Shown piece after piece: positions 1 through 8,919 of a stretch of 62,298 bases of DNA. A program made the position numbers and the translations under genes. The stretch lies in assembly GCA_016871495.1 (NCBI GenBank), contig VHDF01000023.1, positions 1-62,298 on the forward strand. The letters are read 5' to 3'. Source of the stretch: Verrucomicrobiota bacterium. GTDB lineage: Bacteria > Verrucomicrobiota > Verrucomicrobiia > Limisphaerales > VHDF01. Below the pieces are notes generated by a model. The model worked only from the letters and a program-made list of their open reading frames with translations. It made no database searches and was not told the origin of the DNA. Each line of letters begins with the position of its first letter. The stretch's first letter is position 1.

Positions 1-147
1 GGCGGCCTTTTGTCGTGAAGCGGTCCGACTGTGAGAACACGAAGCTTCTGCCCCGCGGGAGGACACTTCCGCGAGCTTGGGTGGCCGACCTAGCGTTTCC
101 CTGGAGATTTCATGCAGTTTTCCTGACAGGAAAAATCAGAGATTTCC

Positions 148-2946
148 ATGCACCCAGGCTTACCCGTGGATTTGGGGAGGGGAACGTTGACGGGCACAGC
201 GCCCAATTACACGTATACGCCTTCCCTCAACACCAGTGGGGCGGATTCCTTCACCTTCAAAGTGACCAATGGCACCTTGGAATCCGATCCGGCCACCGTC
301 TCGCTGACGGTGACTCCGGTCAACGATGCCCCCACGGTTACCGCCATTGGGCCGCAATCCGTACGGGTCGGCCAGTCGACCGCGGAGATCGCTTTCACCA
401 TCGGGGATGTGGATGATGCGGTATCGTCCCTCGACGTTCAGGTGCAATCCAGCAACGAAACCATTATGCCGCTCACTCAGATCACGCTGGGGGGCTCTGG
501 AGCATCTCGTACCATTCGTCTGTCCGCCGCCGCGGCCAATCCCCTGGGGTCGGCCATCATCACCGTCCTTGCCGTCGACCCCCATCTGGCCGATTCCCCA
601 CAAACGTTCACCGTCACCGTGGTTCCCGATAATAACCCTCCCACCCTTTCGACCCCCGCGGCGCAAACGACTCCGGAGGATCAGGTGCTGGCAGTGCCGT
701 TCAGTGTTGGAGATTCCGAGACACCCGTTGAGGCACTGACCACGGTGGCGCATGCTTCGGATACAACCCTGGTGGCCAATTCGGATCTGACCATTTCGGG
801 AACCGGGGCAGATCGAACTCTGTCGATCAAGCCGCAACCGAACAAGAGCGGCACCCTCAGCATTACTTTGAGCGTGACTGACGGACAAGCCGCGACGGTC
901 AGCGCGACTTTCTTGCTGACGATTACCCCTCAAAACGACCCGCCCATCCTGTTCGATCCTGGCGCACAGGCGGTCTTTGAGGACACGACCCTCACGGTTC
1001 CCCTGACGCTGCTGGACATCGATTCCCCCGAATCCAGTTTGACGTTGTCCGCAACCAGCCCGGTCGATTTTGGAATTCCTTCATTGGAGGTTTCAGTCCA
1101 AGGCTCCGGCCCCTTCCGCACGCTACAGATTACCCCGGCTCCAAACCGATTCGGGCACAATACGGTGACGCTCAAGGCCTCGGATGGCGCTGCGACCACG
1201 ACGTTGATCATTCCGGTGCGGGTGGATGCGGTTTATGATCGCCCGGTCTTGCATCCGATTGGCGATCAACGCACACGTGAGAACACGCCGATCATTCTCC
1301 CGGTGAGCTTTTCCAGCTTGGACGCGCCCATCTCATCTTTGCGCATCGTTCCCACCACTTCGAACGAGGCATTGTTTCCCGCGGGCTCCATCACCGTTGC
1401 ACCCCGCCTCGACCAAGCGGTGTTCACTCCCGCCGCCGGTCTCTCGGGTTCGGCTCTTGTCGATTTCACGCTGATGGACGAGGTGGGTGCGGCTTCCTCG
1501 GTTCATTTTACCGTCACCGTCTCGCCGATTAACGAGCCCCCGACCCTCACCAGTTTCGCGCCGCTCACGATTGCCGAGGGACAAGCCTCCGCGCCGATCC
1601 CCTTCACGGTCGGCGATACCGATCATCCTTTGGAAGTTCTGTTTGTTTCAGCAGGGACTGATAATTCCGCGCTCTTTCCGCCCGGATCGGTCAGGGTCGA
1701 TGGTGCCGGGGCCAGTCGCAGCCTCACCTTGACGCCGGCGGTTCTGGGTGGAGGACGGGCTCGGGTGACCGTGGTGGTGGACGATGGTGTGGACCCGGTG
1801 AGTCAGTCTTTTGAGGTGGACGTGACCCGTGTCAATCAACCGCCTGAGGTATCTTCGCTGTCAGTCGGTCTGGTTCGTGTTTCTGGCCCGGCAGGGGGAG
1901 TGATCAGGCTCGACTCGACGTTCCTCATCTTCGACCGGGAGACTCCTTTGGATGACTTGTTCCTGCTTTCCTCCTCAGGCGACAGTTCGATTGTGAGCCA
2001 GGTGAGCGTTGCTCCCGGGCCGGATCCGTCTTCGCGCAAAATGGACCTGCGCTTGGGCAGTCGGAGCGGGCGGACCACGCTCTCGCTTCTGGTCCGCGAC
2101 GAAGGGGGATTGACCGCGCGATTTTCCTTCGATGTGGAAGTGATTTTGAGCGGTGGCACAACCCTGGCGAATCCAGGTCGCGATTTCCAAGGCGACGGGA
2201 GTGCCAGTTTTTTGCTGCAAAGCGACACCGGCGAGCTCGCGGCTTGGTTTTTCCGCGGAGCGGTCCTGGCCGGGGGCGATTTCTTCCAACCTTCCCCTCT
2301 GGTGGATCCATCATGGAAACTGCTCAGCGCTGCGGGTTTCGATGCAGATGGCAAGCCGGACCTCCTTTTTCAACATCCTACCGGCAGTGGCGCGGTTTGG
2401 CACATGGAGGGCATGACGCTGCGGGAGGGGGGCGCTTCCCTGTTAACCCCGGCCTCGCCGCTGGCCGCGGAGTTTCGAGTTTCGGCCACGGGCGACTTTA
2501 ATGGTGACGGTCACCCCGACTTGATCTTCCAGCATGCCGGGGATGGCTCGCTGCAAGTGGCTCACCTGAACGACACAACCTTGCTTTCCACCGCGGCGTT
2601 GGTGCCGGATCGCGCCGCCGAACCAGGCTGGTTGGTCAAGGGTGCGGCCGACTTTGATCGGGACGGAAAACCCGACTTGCTGCTCGCCCATCCTGACGGG
2701 CGGGCCGCGCTTTGGTACATGGACGGAAGGACGCTCGTGCGCGGTTCGTTGCTCTTTGCATCGCCGGGAACCTCACTCTTGCCGGTCGTCACGGATTATA
2801 ATGGTGACGGAAGTCCCGATCTGGTTGAACAAGATGCCCTCGGCCAGCTCGCCGTGCGCCTCATGAACGGCGAATCCCTCCTGACCCGGCTTCCGGTGGC
2901 GGTCATGCTGCCTGGACCGTCCTGGTCAATCGTGGGGCCGCGCTGA
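148..2946 (+). CDS. Cadherin/Ig-like repeat protein with C-terminal FG-GAP repeats, 5'-truncated
   Basis: A 932-residue reading frame built of about six tandem Ig/cadherin-like beta-sandwich repeats. Domain boundaries are marked by NDAPTV, NNPPTL, NDPPIL, NEPPTL and NQPPEV motifs roughly every 100 residues. From about residue 675 it continues as FG-GAP/VCBS-type repeats with Ca-binding DxDxDGxxD-like loops such as DFNGDGHPD and DYNGDGSPD. Such proteins are secreted adhesins or surface proteins. The frame opens in the middle of a repeat and there is no signal peptide. Stops lie just upstream in the same frame (16-18, 91-93 and one near 125). The gene has therefore lost its 5' end by deletion or rearrangement, or a frameshift lies at its start. 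It converges on mutS with only 7 bases between them. The domain call is confident; whether it is expressed is doubtful. Confidence 0.7.
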   Translation: MHPGLPVDLGRGTLTGTAPNYTYTPSLNTSGADSFTFKVTNGTLESDPATVSLTVTPVNDAPTVTAIGPQSVRVGQSTAEIAFTIGDVDDAVSSLDVQVQSSNETIMPLTQITLGGSGASRTIRLSAAAANPLGSAIITVLAVDPHLADSPQTFTVTVVPDNNPPTLSTPAAQTTPEDQVLAVPFSVGDSETPVEALTTVAHASDTTLVANSDLTISGTGADRTLSIKPQPNKSGTLSITLSVTDGQAATVSATFLLTITPQNDPPILFDPGAQAVFEDTTLTVPLTLLDIDSPESSLTLSATSPVDFGIPSLEVSVQGSGPFRTLQITPAPNRFGHNTVTLKASDGAATTTLIIPVRVDAVYDRPVLHPIGDQRTRENTPIILPVSFSSLDAPISSLRIVPTTSNEALFPAGSITVAPRLDQAVFTPAAGLSGSALVDFTLMDEVGAASSVHFTVTVSPINEPPTLTSFAPLTIAEGQASAPIPFTVGDTDHPLEVLFVSAGTDNSALFPPGSVRVDGAGASRSLTLTPAVLGGGRARVTVVVDDGVDPVSQSFEVDVTRVNQPPEVSSLSVGLVRVSGPAGGVIRLDSTFLIFDRETPLDDLFLLSSSGDSSIVSQVSVAPGPDPSSRKMDLRLGSRSGRTTLSLLVRDEGGLTARFSFDVEVILSGGTTLANPGRDFQGDGSASFLLQSDTGELAAWFFRGAVLAGGDFFQPSPLVDPSWKLLSAAGFDADGKPDLLFQHPTGSGAVWHMEGMTLREGGASLLTPASPLAAEFRVSATGDFNGDGHPDLIFQHAGDGSLQVAHLNDTTLLSTAALVPDRAAEPGWLVKGAADFDRDGKPDLLLAHPDGRAALWYMDGRTLVRGSLLFASPGTSLLPVVTDYNGDGSPDLVEQDALGQLAVRLMNGESLLTRLPVAVMLPGPSWSIVGPR

Positions 2947-2953
2947 GCGGCAA

Positions 2954-5536
2954 TCAAAGACCGAAAAGATCCAATTGCGGAGGCGGGCTTAAATCCCTGA
3001 GCTTCTGCCGTTCGGCTCGGTGCTTGGCGGATTGACGCACGTTGCCTTCGGGTGTGAGTTCCGAGGCTTCGAGATTGGCCAGAATCTCCTTGGCTCTCTC
3101 GATCACCGGTTTCGGCACGCCCGCCAGGCGCGCCACATGAATGCCATAGCTCTTGTCCGCCCCTCCTTCGATGATCTTGCGTAAAAACACGATCTGATCA
3201 TTCCATTCGCGCACCGCCACATTCAAGTTGCGGACCCTTGCCAGCTTTCCTGCCAATTCCGTGAGCTCGTGATAGTGCGTTGCGAACAAGCACTTCGCCC
3301 CCACTTGATTGTGAACGTGTTCGACAATCGACCAAGCCAGACTCAGTCCGTCGAAGGTGCTCGTTCCTCTCCCGATCTCGTCCAGGATGACCAGCGCGCT
3401 TGGAGATGCGCTGTTCAGGATCTGGGCGGTTTCGCTCATTTCCACCATGAACGTTGACTGACCTCGACCGAGGTCGTCGCTGGCACCGATGCGCGTGAAA
3501 ATACGGTCCACCAGATCGATTCGCGCGGAGTCGGCCGGGACAAAGGACCCGGTGTGCGCCATGATCGCCAGCAGCGCCACTTGGCGGATGTAGGTGCTCT
3601 TGCCGGCCATGTTTGGACCGGTGATCAGCGCGATCTGGCGTTGCGCGGGATCGAGATCCGTGTCGTTCGGCACAAAACGATCCGCCACCACGGATTGCTC
3701 CAGAACCGGATGCCGCCCTTCTGCGATCAACAAGATGCCCTCCTCGCCCACCTTCGGACGGCAATACCGATGAAGTCTGGCATTCTCGGCGAAGGTCGCG
3801 AGCACGTCCAACTGCGCCAGGGAGGACGCGGTTCCTTGAATCGCCGAGAGCATTCCGAGCACTCGTTCCCGAAGCTGAAGGAAAAGCTCGTACTCCAGCT
3901 TGGTGGATCGCTCTTGAGCTCCCAGGATCTTTCCCTCCATCTCTTTCAGTTCCGGTGTGAAATAGCGCTCGCCGTTCGCGATGGTCTGCTTGCGAATATA
4001 GTGCGGAGGCACCTTGTCCAAGTGAGTTTTCGTCACTTCGAGGAAGTAGCCAAAAACGGAATTGAAGCGAATCTTCAGGGACGGAATCCCGGTCTTCTCG
4101 ATTTCCTCCTGTTGCAAGCGGGCGATCCACTCCTTGCCGTCCCGTCCGGCCCGCCGCAATTCATCCAAATCGGAAGAGAAGCCATCCTTGATCATGCCGC
4201 CTTCTTTCACGGCCAGGGGGGGATCATCCACCAGGCCCCGGCGCAAGGCGTCCGCGAGTTCGGGCAAGTCGGCCACGCCTCCGGCGAGTTCCGCAAGAAG
4301 CGGTTCGAGCGGTTGGGGGGCGTCGGTGTCTTGGGGCGGGGGGAGGGGTAGCGCCAGGGCCCGGTTCGGGTCGGGCTGCGAGAGCAAGTCGCGGAGCAAG
4401 GCGGTCAACCGCGGCGCCTGCTCCAGCGCTCCCCGTAACGCCACCAGGTCGCGAGCGTTTCCGGTGCCCATGCTCAACCGATTGACCGTTCTTTCCAGAT
4501 CCCGCACTTCCTTCAACGTCAGACGAAAATCTTCCAGAATGCGTGGTTGATTCATCCATGCCTCAACGGCGTCCTGACGGCGTTCGATGGGGATGCGGGA
4601 TGACAACGGTTGCACGAGCCATTCCCGCAGTTTTCTGGCGCCCATCGGTGTCACGCACCGATTCATGGATTGAAACAACGAGGATCCGCGCGGGGAATCG
4701 GGATGGAGCGGATCGAGAATCTCCAGGTTCCGCAAGGAAACCGAATCCAGCACGAGGAAATCGCTGTTCACGTAAAACGTGAATCGCGTGAGATGCCGGA
4801 TGTCCCGCCGCAGATGGTGGGTGAGGTAATGGAGCACCCCACCGGCGGCGCCGACGGCCGAAGGGCTGCTCCTCAAGCCAAAACCATCCAGGCTGCCCAC
4901 TTTAAAATGATCCAGCATCGTGAACGATGCGTTCTCGGGGGCAAAAACCCAGTCGTCGTACGGCGTCAGACAGCGATACTCCGCCCGCAAGGTGTCGGCG
5001 AGTGAAGCGGCGGTCGATGGAACCACGATCTCCGAGGGTTTCAGCCTCTCCAGTTCCCCGAGCAAGGCTGGCGTGTCCGGGACGACCGTGGCGCGAAAAT
5101 CGCCCGTGGTCAGATCCACCACCGCGAGGCCGATGCCTCCGCGCCCGGGGGAGACGGAGGCGAGAAAGTTGTTGCGCTCCGGTTGGAGCATTCTTTCGTC
5201 AAAATGAGTTCCCGGGCTCAGGATTTGAGTCACCTCACGCTTGACCAACTGGCCGGGCTTCGCCTCTTCCACTTGATCGCAGATCGCCACTTTGTGTCCC
5301 GCCTTGAGGATTTTGGCAATATAGCCTCCCGCGGCATGGTAGGGTATGCCGCACATGGGAGCGTCGCCCCGCTTGGTCAGGGCGACTCCCAAAATCGACG
5401 CGCCCAACACCGCGTCATCGAGGAACATCTCGTAAAAGTCTCCCAATCGAAAGAGCAGCAGGGCCTCTTTCGGCAGTTCCCCTTTGACCCGGCGGTACTG
5501 GGCCATCATGGGCGTGAGTTGAGGCTCGTCAGGCAT
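2954..5536 (-). CDS. mutS: DNA mismatch repair protein MutS
   Basis: An 860-residue protein of normal MutS length. It recognises mismatches and small loops and recruits MutL in an ATP-dependent way. Near the N-terminus is the mismatch-contacting DFYEMF motif, whose Phe stacks on the mispair. The C-terminal ATPase has a Walker A (GPNMAGKST) and a Walker B/D-loop region (DEIGRGTSTFDG). The last residues are QLDLFGL, a good match to the QL(S/D)LF beta-clamp-binding consensus, which suggests a direct tether to the replication clamp. It reads away from the Tat-exported propeller gene upstream, 114 bases away, and ends almost at the stop of the convergent adhesin. No partner mutL is in the window. 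Confidence 0.97.
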   Translation of the reverse strand: MPDEPQLTPMMAQYRRVKGELPKEALLLFRLGDFYEMFLDDAVLGASILGVALTKRGDAPMCGIPYHAAGGYIAKILKAGHKVAICDQVEEAKPGQLVKREVTQILSPGTHFDERMLQPERNNFLASVSPGRGGIGLAVVDLTTGDFRATVVPDTPALLGELERLKPSEIVVPSTAASLADTLRAEYRCLTPYDDWVFAPENASFTMLDHFKVGSLDGFGLRSSPSAVGAAGGVLHYLTHHLRRDIRHLTRFTFYVNSDFLVLDSVSLRNLEILDPLHPDSPRGSSLFQSMNRCVTPMGARKLREWLVQPLSSRIPIERRQDAVEAWMNQPRILEDFRLTLKEVRDLERTVNRLSMGTGNARDLVALRGALEQAPRLTALLRDLLSQPDPNRALALPLPPPQDTDAPQPLEPLLAELAGGVADLPELADALRRGLVDDPPLAVKEGGMIKDGFSSDLDELRRAGRDGKEWIARLQQEEIEKTGIPSLKIRFNSVFGYFLEVTKTHLDKVPPHYIRKQTIANGERYFTPELKEMEGKILGAQERSTKLEYELFLQLRERVLGMLSAIQGTASSLAQLDVLATFAENARLHRYCRPKVGEEGILLIAEGRHPVLEQSVVADRFVPNDTDLDPAQRQIALITGPNMAGKSTYIRQVALLAIMAHTGSFVPADSARIDLVDRIFTRIGASDDLGRGQSTFMVEMSETAQILNSASPSALVILDEIGRGTSTFDGLSLAWSIVEHVHNQVGAKCLFATHYHELTELAGKLARVRNLNVAVREWNDQIVFLRKIIEGGADKSYGIHVARLAGVPKPVIERAKEILANLEASELTPEGNVRQSAKHRAERQKLRDLSPPPQLDLFGL

Positions 5537-5650
5537 GACCCTCCTTGACCGAATGCGTTTCTTCTCCCGTTCCCGGCAGGCAACTTTTGCGAAAGCGTCA
5601 GGCCGGTGCGCGGCTCGGACTTGCGCCGGGGAGCGGTGCTGGTTCAGGCA

Positions 5651-6727
5651 TCAAGCCAGTTTCTTCAGCTTGGTCACCCGGCCCGTGGCCACCCACTCCA
5701 CCACGAAAATGTTTCCTTGCGAGTCAAAACAAGCGTCGTGCGGGTGAATGAATTTGCCTGGCTGCCAGCGTCCGGGCTCCGAGCGGATTTTGAAACCATC
5801 GAGAACTTGCTTGCGCCACTCCGGGTCTTCGCCTAGGTGGGCGATCACCTGATTGTCTCGGTCGAACAAGGTCACCCGTGCGTGGAGATCGGGACACAGC
5901 AAAACGTCGCCCTTCGTGTCCAGATGAGCCGGAAAAAGCAGACCCTCAACCAGGCTGACGAACGTCCCATCCGGCTGAAAATACTGGAGCCGCGCGTTCG
6001 CCCGGTCGCACACGCAAAGCAGATTCTTGCGATCGTCCCACCACAATCCGTGAGGAGTCTTGAACTCGCCAGGCTTGGTGCCGGTTCCGCCCCAAGTCTG
6101 GAGCCATTTTCCTTTCGCGTCGAAACGATGGATGTAGTTCGAACCATAACCGTCACCGACGAAAAATCCACCATCCGGGGCGAATGCCACATTGGTGGGG
6201 ACAAAATTCTTTCCTTCTTTATAAACTCCCGGCTCTCCCGGCGTGGCGCATGCCCAAACGATGTCGCCTTTCAGGGTTGTCTTGGTGACGAGCCGTTGGC
6301 GCGTCGAACACAGGTAGAGGAATTCCTCCGATCCCTCCTTGCGCAGATCGATACCATGCCCCCCGCCATGGTATTCCTCCCCAAAACTGCGCACGTATTG
6401 TCCTTCGGGATCGAACACGACGATCGAATCTTGCACGCGTTTGGTCGGACCCGTGTTGTGTTTGATGTACACGAAACCCTGCGAATCAACGGCGACTCCG
6501 TGCGTTTCGCCCCAGGTGAGATGAGAGGGAAGTTTGCCCCAGCCATGATGGCATTCGTAGGTGTGGGAGCCCGCTCCAATGACGACCGGACGACTTCCGG
6601 ATTTGTCCGTGGCCCCGAAAAGGGAGGGGAACGTGATGGCGGCGCCCGCCGCACCGGCGGAAAGGCCAAGGAATCGGCGGCGAGACCACGAGGGCGAGGA
6701 TGGAGAAATCGAGGATGGATGTTTCAT
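5651..6727 (-). CDS. Tat-exported NHL-type beta-propeller protein
   Basis: About 358 residues. The N-terminus carries a twin-arginine signal (SRRRFLG followed by an Ala/Gly-rich hydrophobic stretch), so the protein is probably exported folded. The rest repeats the pattern GVAVDSQGFVYI, NVAFAPDGGFFVGD, GLWWDD and HPHDACFDSQGNIFV. This is characteristic of NHL or six-bladed propellers such as those fused to peptidyl-glycine lyase-like enzymes. The substrate cannot be told from sequence. The ATG at 6727 is preferred over an upstream TTG at 6754 because it places the twin arginine correctly. Upstream lies a truncated copy of the 128-bp repeat. Confidence 0.8.
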   Translation of the reverse strand: MKHPSSISPSSPSWSRRRFLGLSAGAAGAAITFPSLFGATDKSGSRPVVIGAGSHTYECHHGWGKLPSHLTWGETHGVAVDSQGFVYIKHNTGPTKRVQDSIVVFDPEGQYVRSFGEEYHGGGHGIDLRKEGSEEFLYLCSTRQRLVTKTTLKGDIVWACATPGEPGVYKEGKNFVPTNVAFAPDGGFFVGDGYGSNYIHRFDAKGKWLQTWGGTGTKPGEFKTPHGLWWDDRKNLLCVCDRANARLQYFQPDGTFVSLVEGLLFPAHLDTKGDVLLCPDLHARVTLFDRDNQVIAHLGEDPEWRKQVLDGFKIRSEPGRWQPGKFIHPHDACFDSQGNIFVVEWVATGRVTKLKKLA

Positions 6728-6812
6728 ACGATTGACCGCGTAGGATGAGTGCAAATCTGGCAGAATCTCCGCTCGCCAGCCAACGAATTCTGAGGCGAAG
6801 GACCTTCACCCG

Positions 6813-6899
6813 TGTATCCCGATGTTGTTGGTAGGGCGGGCCTGTCCCAGCCCTCCGCCCACTGGATGCAAAACATCATGCTCCGGCGGCGCGCCGGGT
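6813..6899 (+). repeat. Truncated copy (A) of a 128-bp element with terminal inverted repeats
   Basis: About 87 bases match the copies at 16437 and 37585, beginning with the terminal TGTATCCCGATGTTG and running through the conserved core ATGCAAAACATCATG. Similarity stops at about 6899, so the right end is missing. It lies between the minus-strand propeller gene and fabD. Open frames here that seem to encode a shared peptide are only translations of the repeat. Confidence 0.85.
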
Positions 6900-6988
6900 C
6901 GGGAGACCCGGCCTGCCTGCGTTGGGAACTGTCATGGACACCGCGTGCCCTCACGCGGCGCAGATTGACGACGCGGTCGACGCCTTGA

Positions 6989-7834
6989 TCAGAGCTTGAT
7001 CTTCCGGACCAATCCGGTCAGCACCTTGCCTGGCCCCATTTCGACGAATTCATTCACCCCGAGCTCGATCAAATGGCGGATGGATTCCACCCAGCGCACG
7101 GAATGAGTGAGTTGGTTGGCGAGCAGTTCCGCCGTGCGGTCTTCGTTGTAGGGCAGGGCCTCGACGTTGGAAATGACCGGCAGGGAAGGAGCCGCGAATG
7201 TGAATCCCGCCAAGAATTCCCGGAACTGCTCGCGGGAAGGCTGCATGTAACGAGAATGAAAAGCACCGCTGACCTTCAAGGGAACAAACATGGAAGCCCC
7301 GGACGTTTCGAAGATCGTTTGAGCGCGCGTGATGTCCGCCTGCGGGCCTGAAATGACGATTTGGGTTGGAGCATTCAAGTTGGCGAGGTCGATGGTGGTC
7401 AGGCCATGATCCTGGAGCAGAACCTTCACGCGATCCTGGTCAAGCCCCACCACCGCCGCCATGCCGCCGCCCGTGGCCTGGGACATCAATTCCCCGCGTC
7501 GCTGAACCAGTTTGAGTCCTGTGGCGAAATCGAACACCCCCGCGGCCAGGAGGGCGTTGTATTCGCCGAGACTGTGGCCAATGAGGCAATCGGGGCTCTT
7601 TCCCTGGATTTGCCTGGCCTGGTAGAAACTCAACGCGTTCACGGTGAAGAGTGCCGGCTGCGTAAATTGAGTCTGCCCGAGCTTTTGAGCCGGATCATGG
7701 AGGCAAAGGTCTTGAATGGAGTATCTAAGGATGGCGTCGGCCTCCCGGGTGAGTTCAGGGAATAATTCAAAAAGTCCGGATCCCATGCCTGGCTTTTGGG
7801 AGCCTTGACCGGGGAACATCCATGCCGTTTTCAT
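6989..7834 (-). CDS. fabD: Malonyl-CoA:ACP acyltransferase (FabD / trans-acting AT type)
   Basis: A 281-residue acyltransferase that moves malonyl from CoA to acyl carrier protein, the entry step of fatty acid or polyketide elongation. It contains the GQGSQ oxyanion motif near residue 10, the nucleophile elbow GHSLGEY with Ser88, and the GAFHSRYM motif with catalytic His193. It is slightly shorter than E. coli FabD (309 aa). The LAAGVFDFATGLKLVQRRGELM-like segment after the elbow recalls stand-alone trans-AT enzymes of polyketide clusters. No other fab or PKS genes are in the window, so housekeeping FabD is the simplest reading. A pathway-specific role cannot be excluded. Confidence 0.9.
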   Translation of the reverse strand: MKTAWMFPGQGSQKPGMGSGLFELFPELTREADAILRYSIQDLCLHDPAQKLGQTQFTQPALFTVNALSFYQARQIQGKSPDCLIGHSLGEYNALLAAGVFDFATGLKLVQRRGELMSQATGGGMAAVVGLDQDRVKVLLQDHGLTTIDLANLNAPTQIVISGPQADITRAQTIFETSGASMFVPLKVSGAFHSRYMQPSREQFREFLAGFTFAAPSLPVISNVEALPYNEDRTAELLANQLTHSVRWVESIRHLIELGVNEFVEMGPGKVLTGLVRKIKL

Positions 7835-8088
7835 GGAAACTATTCTTCAACAACCACCCCGCCTTGGCGATCAGGAATTCGCCCGGCGAAGGGACAATCT
7901 GGCACTGCTTGCGACTGGGTGACACTCGAGGTGGGAGGGTGAAGGGTTAGGTTCGCTGGATTTCCGGGCAATCCTCGAGTTGCGCAACGGTCCGGTTCAT
8001 GGCATCTCTTAAGCTCATCGGGTATAGACTCCGGCTTGAGCCGGGGTTGAAATTGACAGCATTGGCAGACTCAAGTTCCAATACGACT

Positions 8089-8793
8089 ATGACACTTGGC
8101 TTCTTATCCTTGGAATTCTGGTGGGTGATCATCCCCGGTGTGTTGCTGGGCATGTACGCTCAATTCAAGCTGATGCGTGTTTACGGTCGATACACCCAGG
8201 TAGGAAACGAGATGGGGTTGACCGGGGCCGAAGCCGCTCGCGAGATTCTCGATCGAGCGGGGATGAGGAGCATGCCTGTCCATGAGGTGGCGGGTCATTT
8301 GAGCGATCATTACGATCCGATGAAAAAGGCCCTGTTTCTGTCGTCGGAAAATTACCATGGACGCTCGCTTGCGGCCGTCGGGGTCGCCGCTCATGAAGCG
8401 GGGCACGCGTTGCAACACCAAGCGTCCTACTCCTTCTTGAATCTGCGCATGGCGATGGTTCCCATCACCAACTTCGCGTCGATGGCCTGGATGGGGATCA
8501 CCGTGCTCGGATTGATTTTGGGCGGGGCGATGTTCCACAAGATGATTGGGATCGCCATCGGCATTTTCCTCGTGATCACGTTTTTTCAACTGATCACGCT
8601 TCCGGTGGAGTTCGATGCGAGCCGCCGGGCCAAAGAACAATTGATCCGGCTTGGGTTGATCTCGAATCGGGAGACCGCCGGAGTCAGCAAGGTGTTGAAT
8701 GCGGCGGCCCTTACGTACGTTGCAGCTCTTGTCAGTTCCCTGCTTCAATTGCTGCAATTGGTCATGATTTCGCGGCGCAGTTCGGACCATTAA
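8089..8793 (+). CDS. Membrane zinc metallopeptidase, YugP family (PF04298)
   Basis: A 234-residue membrane protein with the zinc-binding motif HEAGH at residues 102-106. It has an N-terminal membrane segment (WWVIIPGVLLGMY) and two or three further hydrophobic helices after the active site, and ends with a hydrophilic tail. This matches the YugP-like peptidase family in length and layout; its substrates are not known. The ATG at 8089 is chosen because the first membrane helix follows it. The longer frame from 7999 would add about 30 charged residues not expected in the family. A good terminator follows at 8817-8849, so it is probably monocistronic. Confidence 0.88.
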   Translation: MTLGFLSLEFWWVIIPGVLLGMYAQFKLMRVYGRYTQVGNEMGLTGAEAAREILDRAGMRSMPVHEVAGHLSDHYDPMKKALFLSSENYHGRSLAAVGVAAHEAGHALQHQASYSFLNLRMAMVPITNFASMAWMGITVLGLILGGAMFHKMIGIAIGIFLVITFFQLITLPVEFDASRRAKEQLIRLGLISNRETAGVSKVLNAAALTYVAALVSSLLQLLQLVMISRRSSDH

Positions 8794-8816
8794 TTTTTCT
8801 CGGCTGGCGGGATGGC

Positions 8817-8849
8817 AAGCGCCGGGGCATGATTGCCCCGGCGCTTTTC
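8817..8849 (+). terminator. Rho-independent terminator after the YugP-like gene
   Basis: A perfect 13-bp GC-rich stem (AAGCGCCGGGGCA / TGCCCCGGCGCTT) with a 4-base loop, followed by T residues. It separates the peptidase gene from the binding-protein gene and argues against any start before about 8850 for the latter. Confidence 0.85.
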
Positions 8850-8919
8850 TCTTGGCACCGGTTTGGCCCAGCCTGCGGCCTGGCCCTGGAAGAATCCACG
8901 GTCTCAAGCGAGCGCGATC

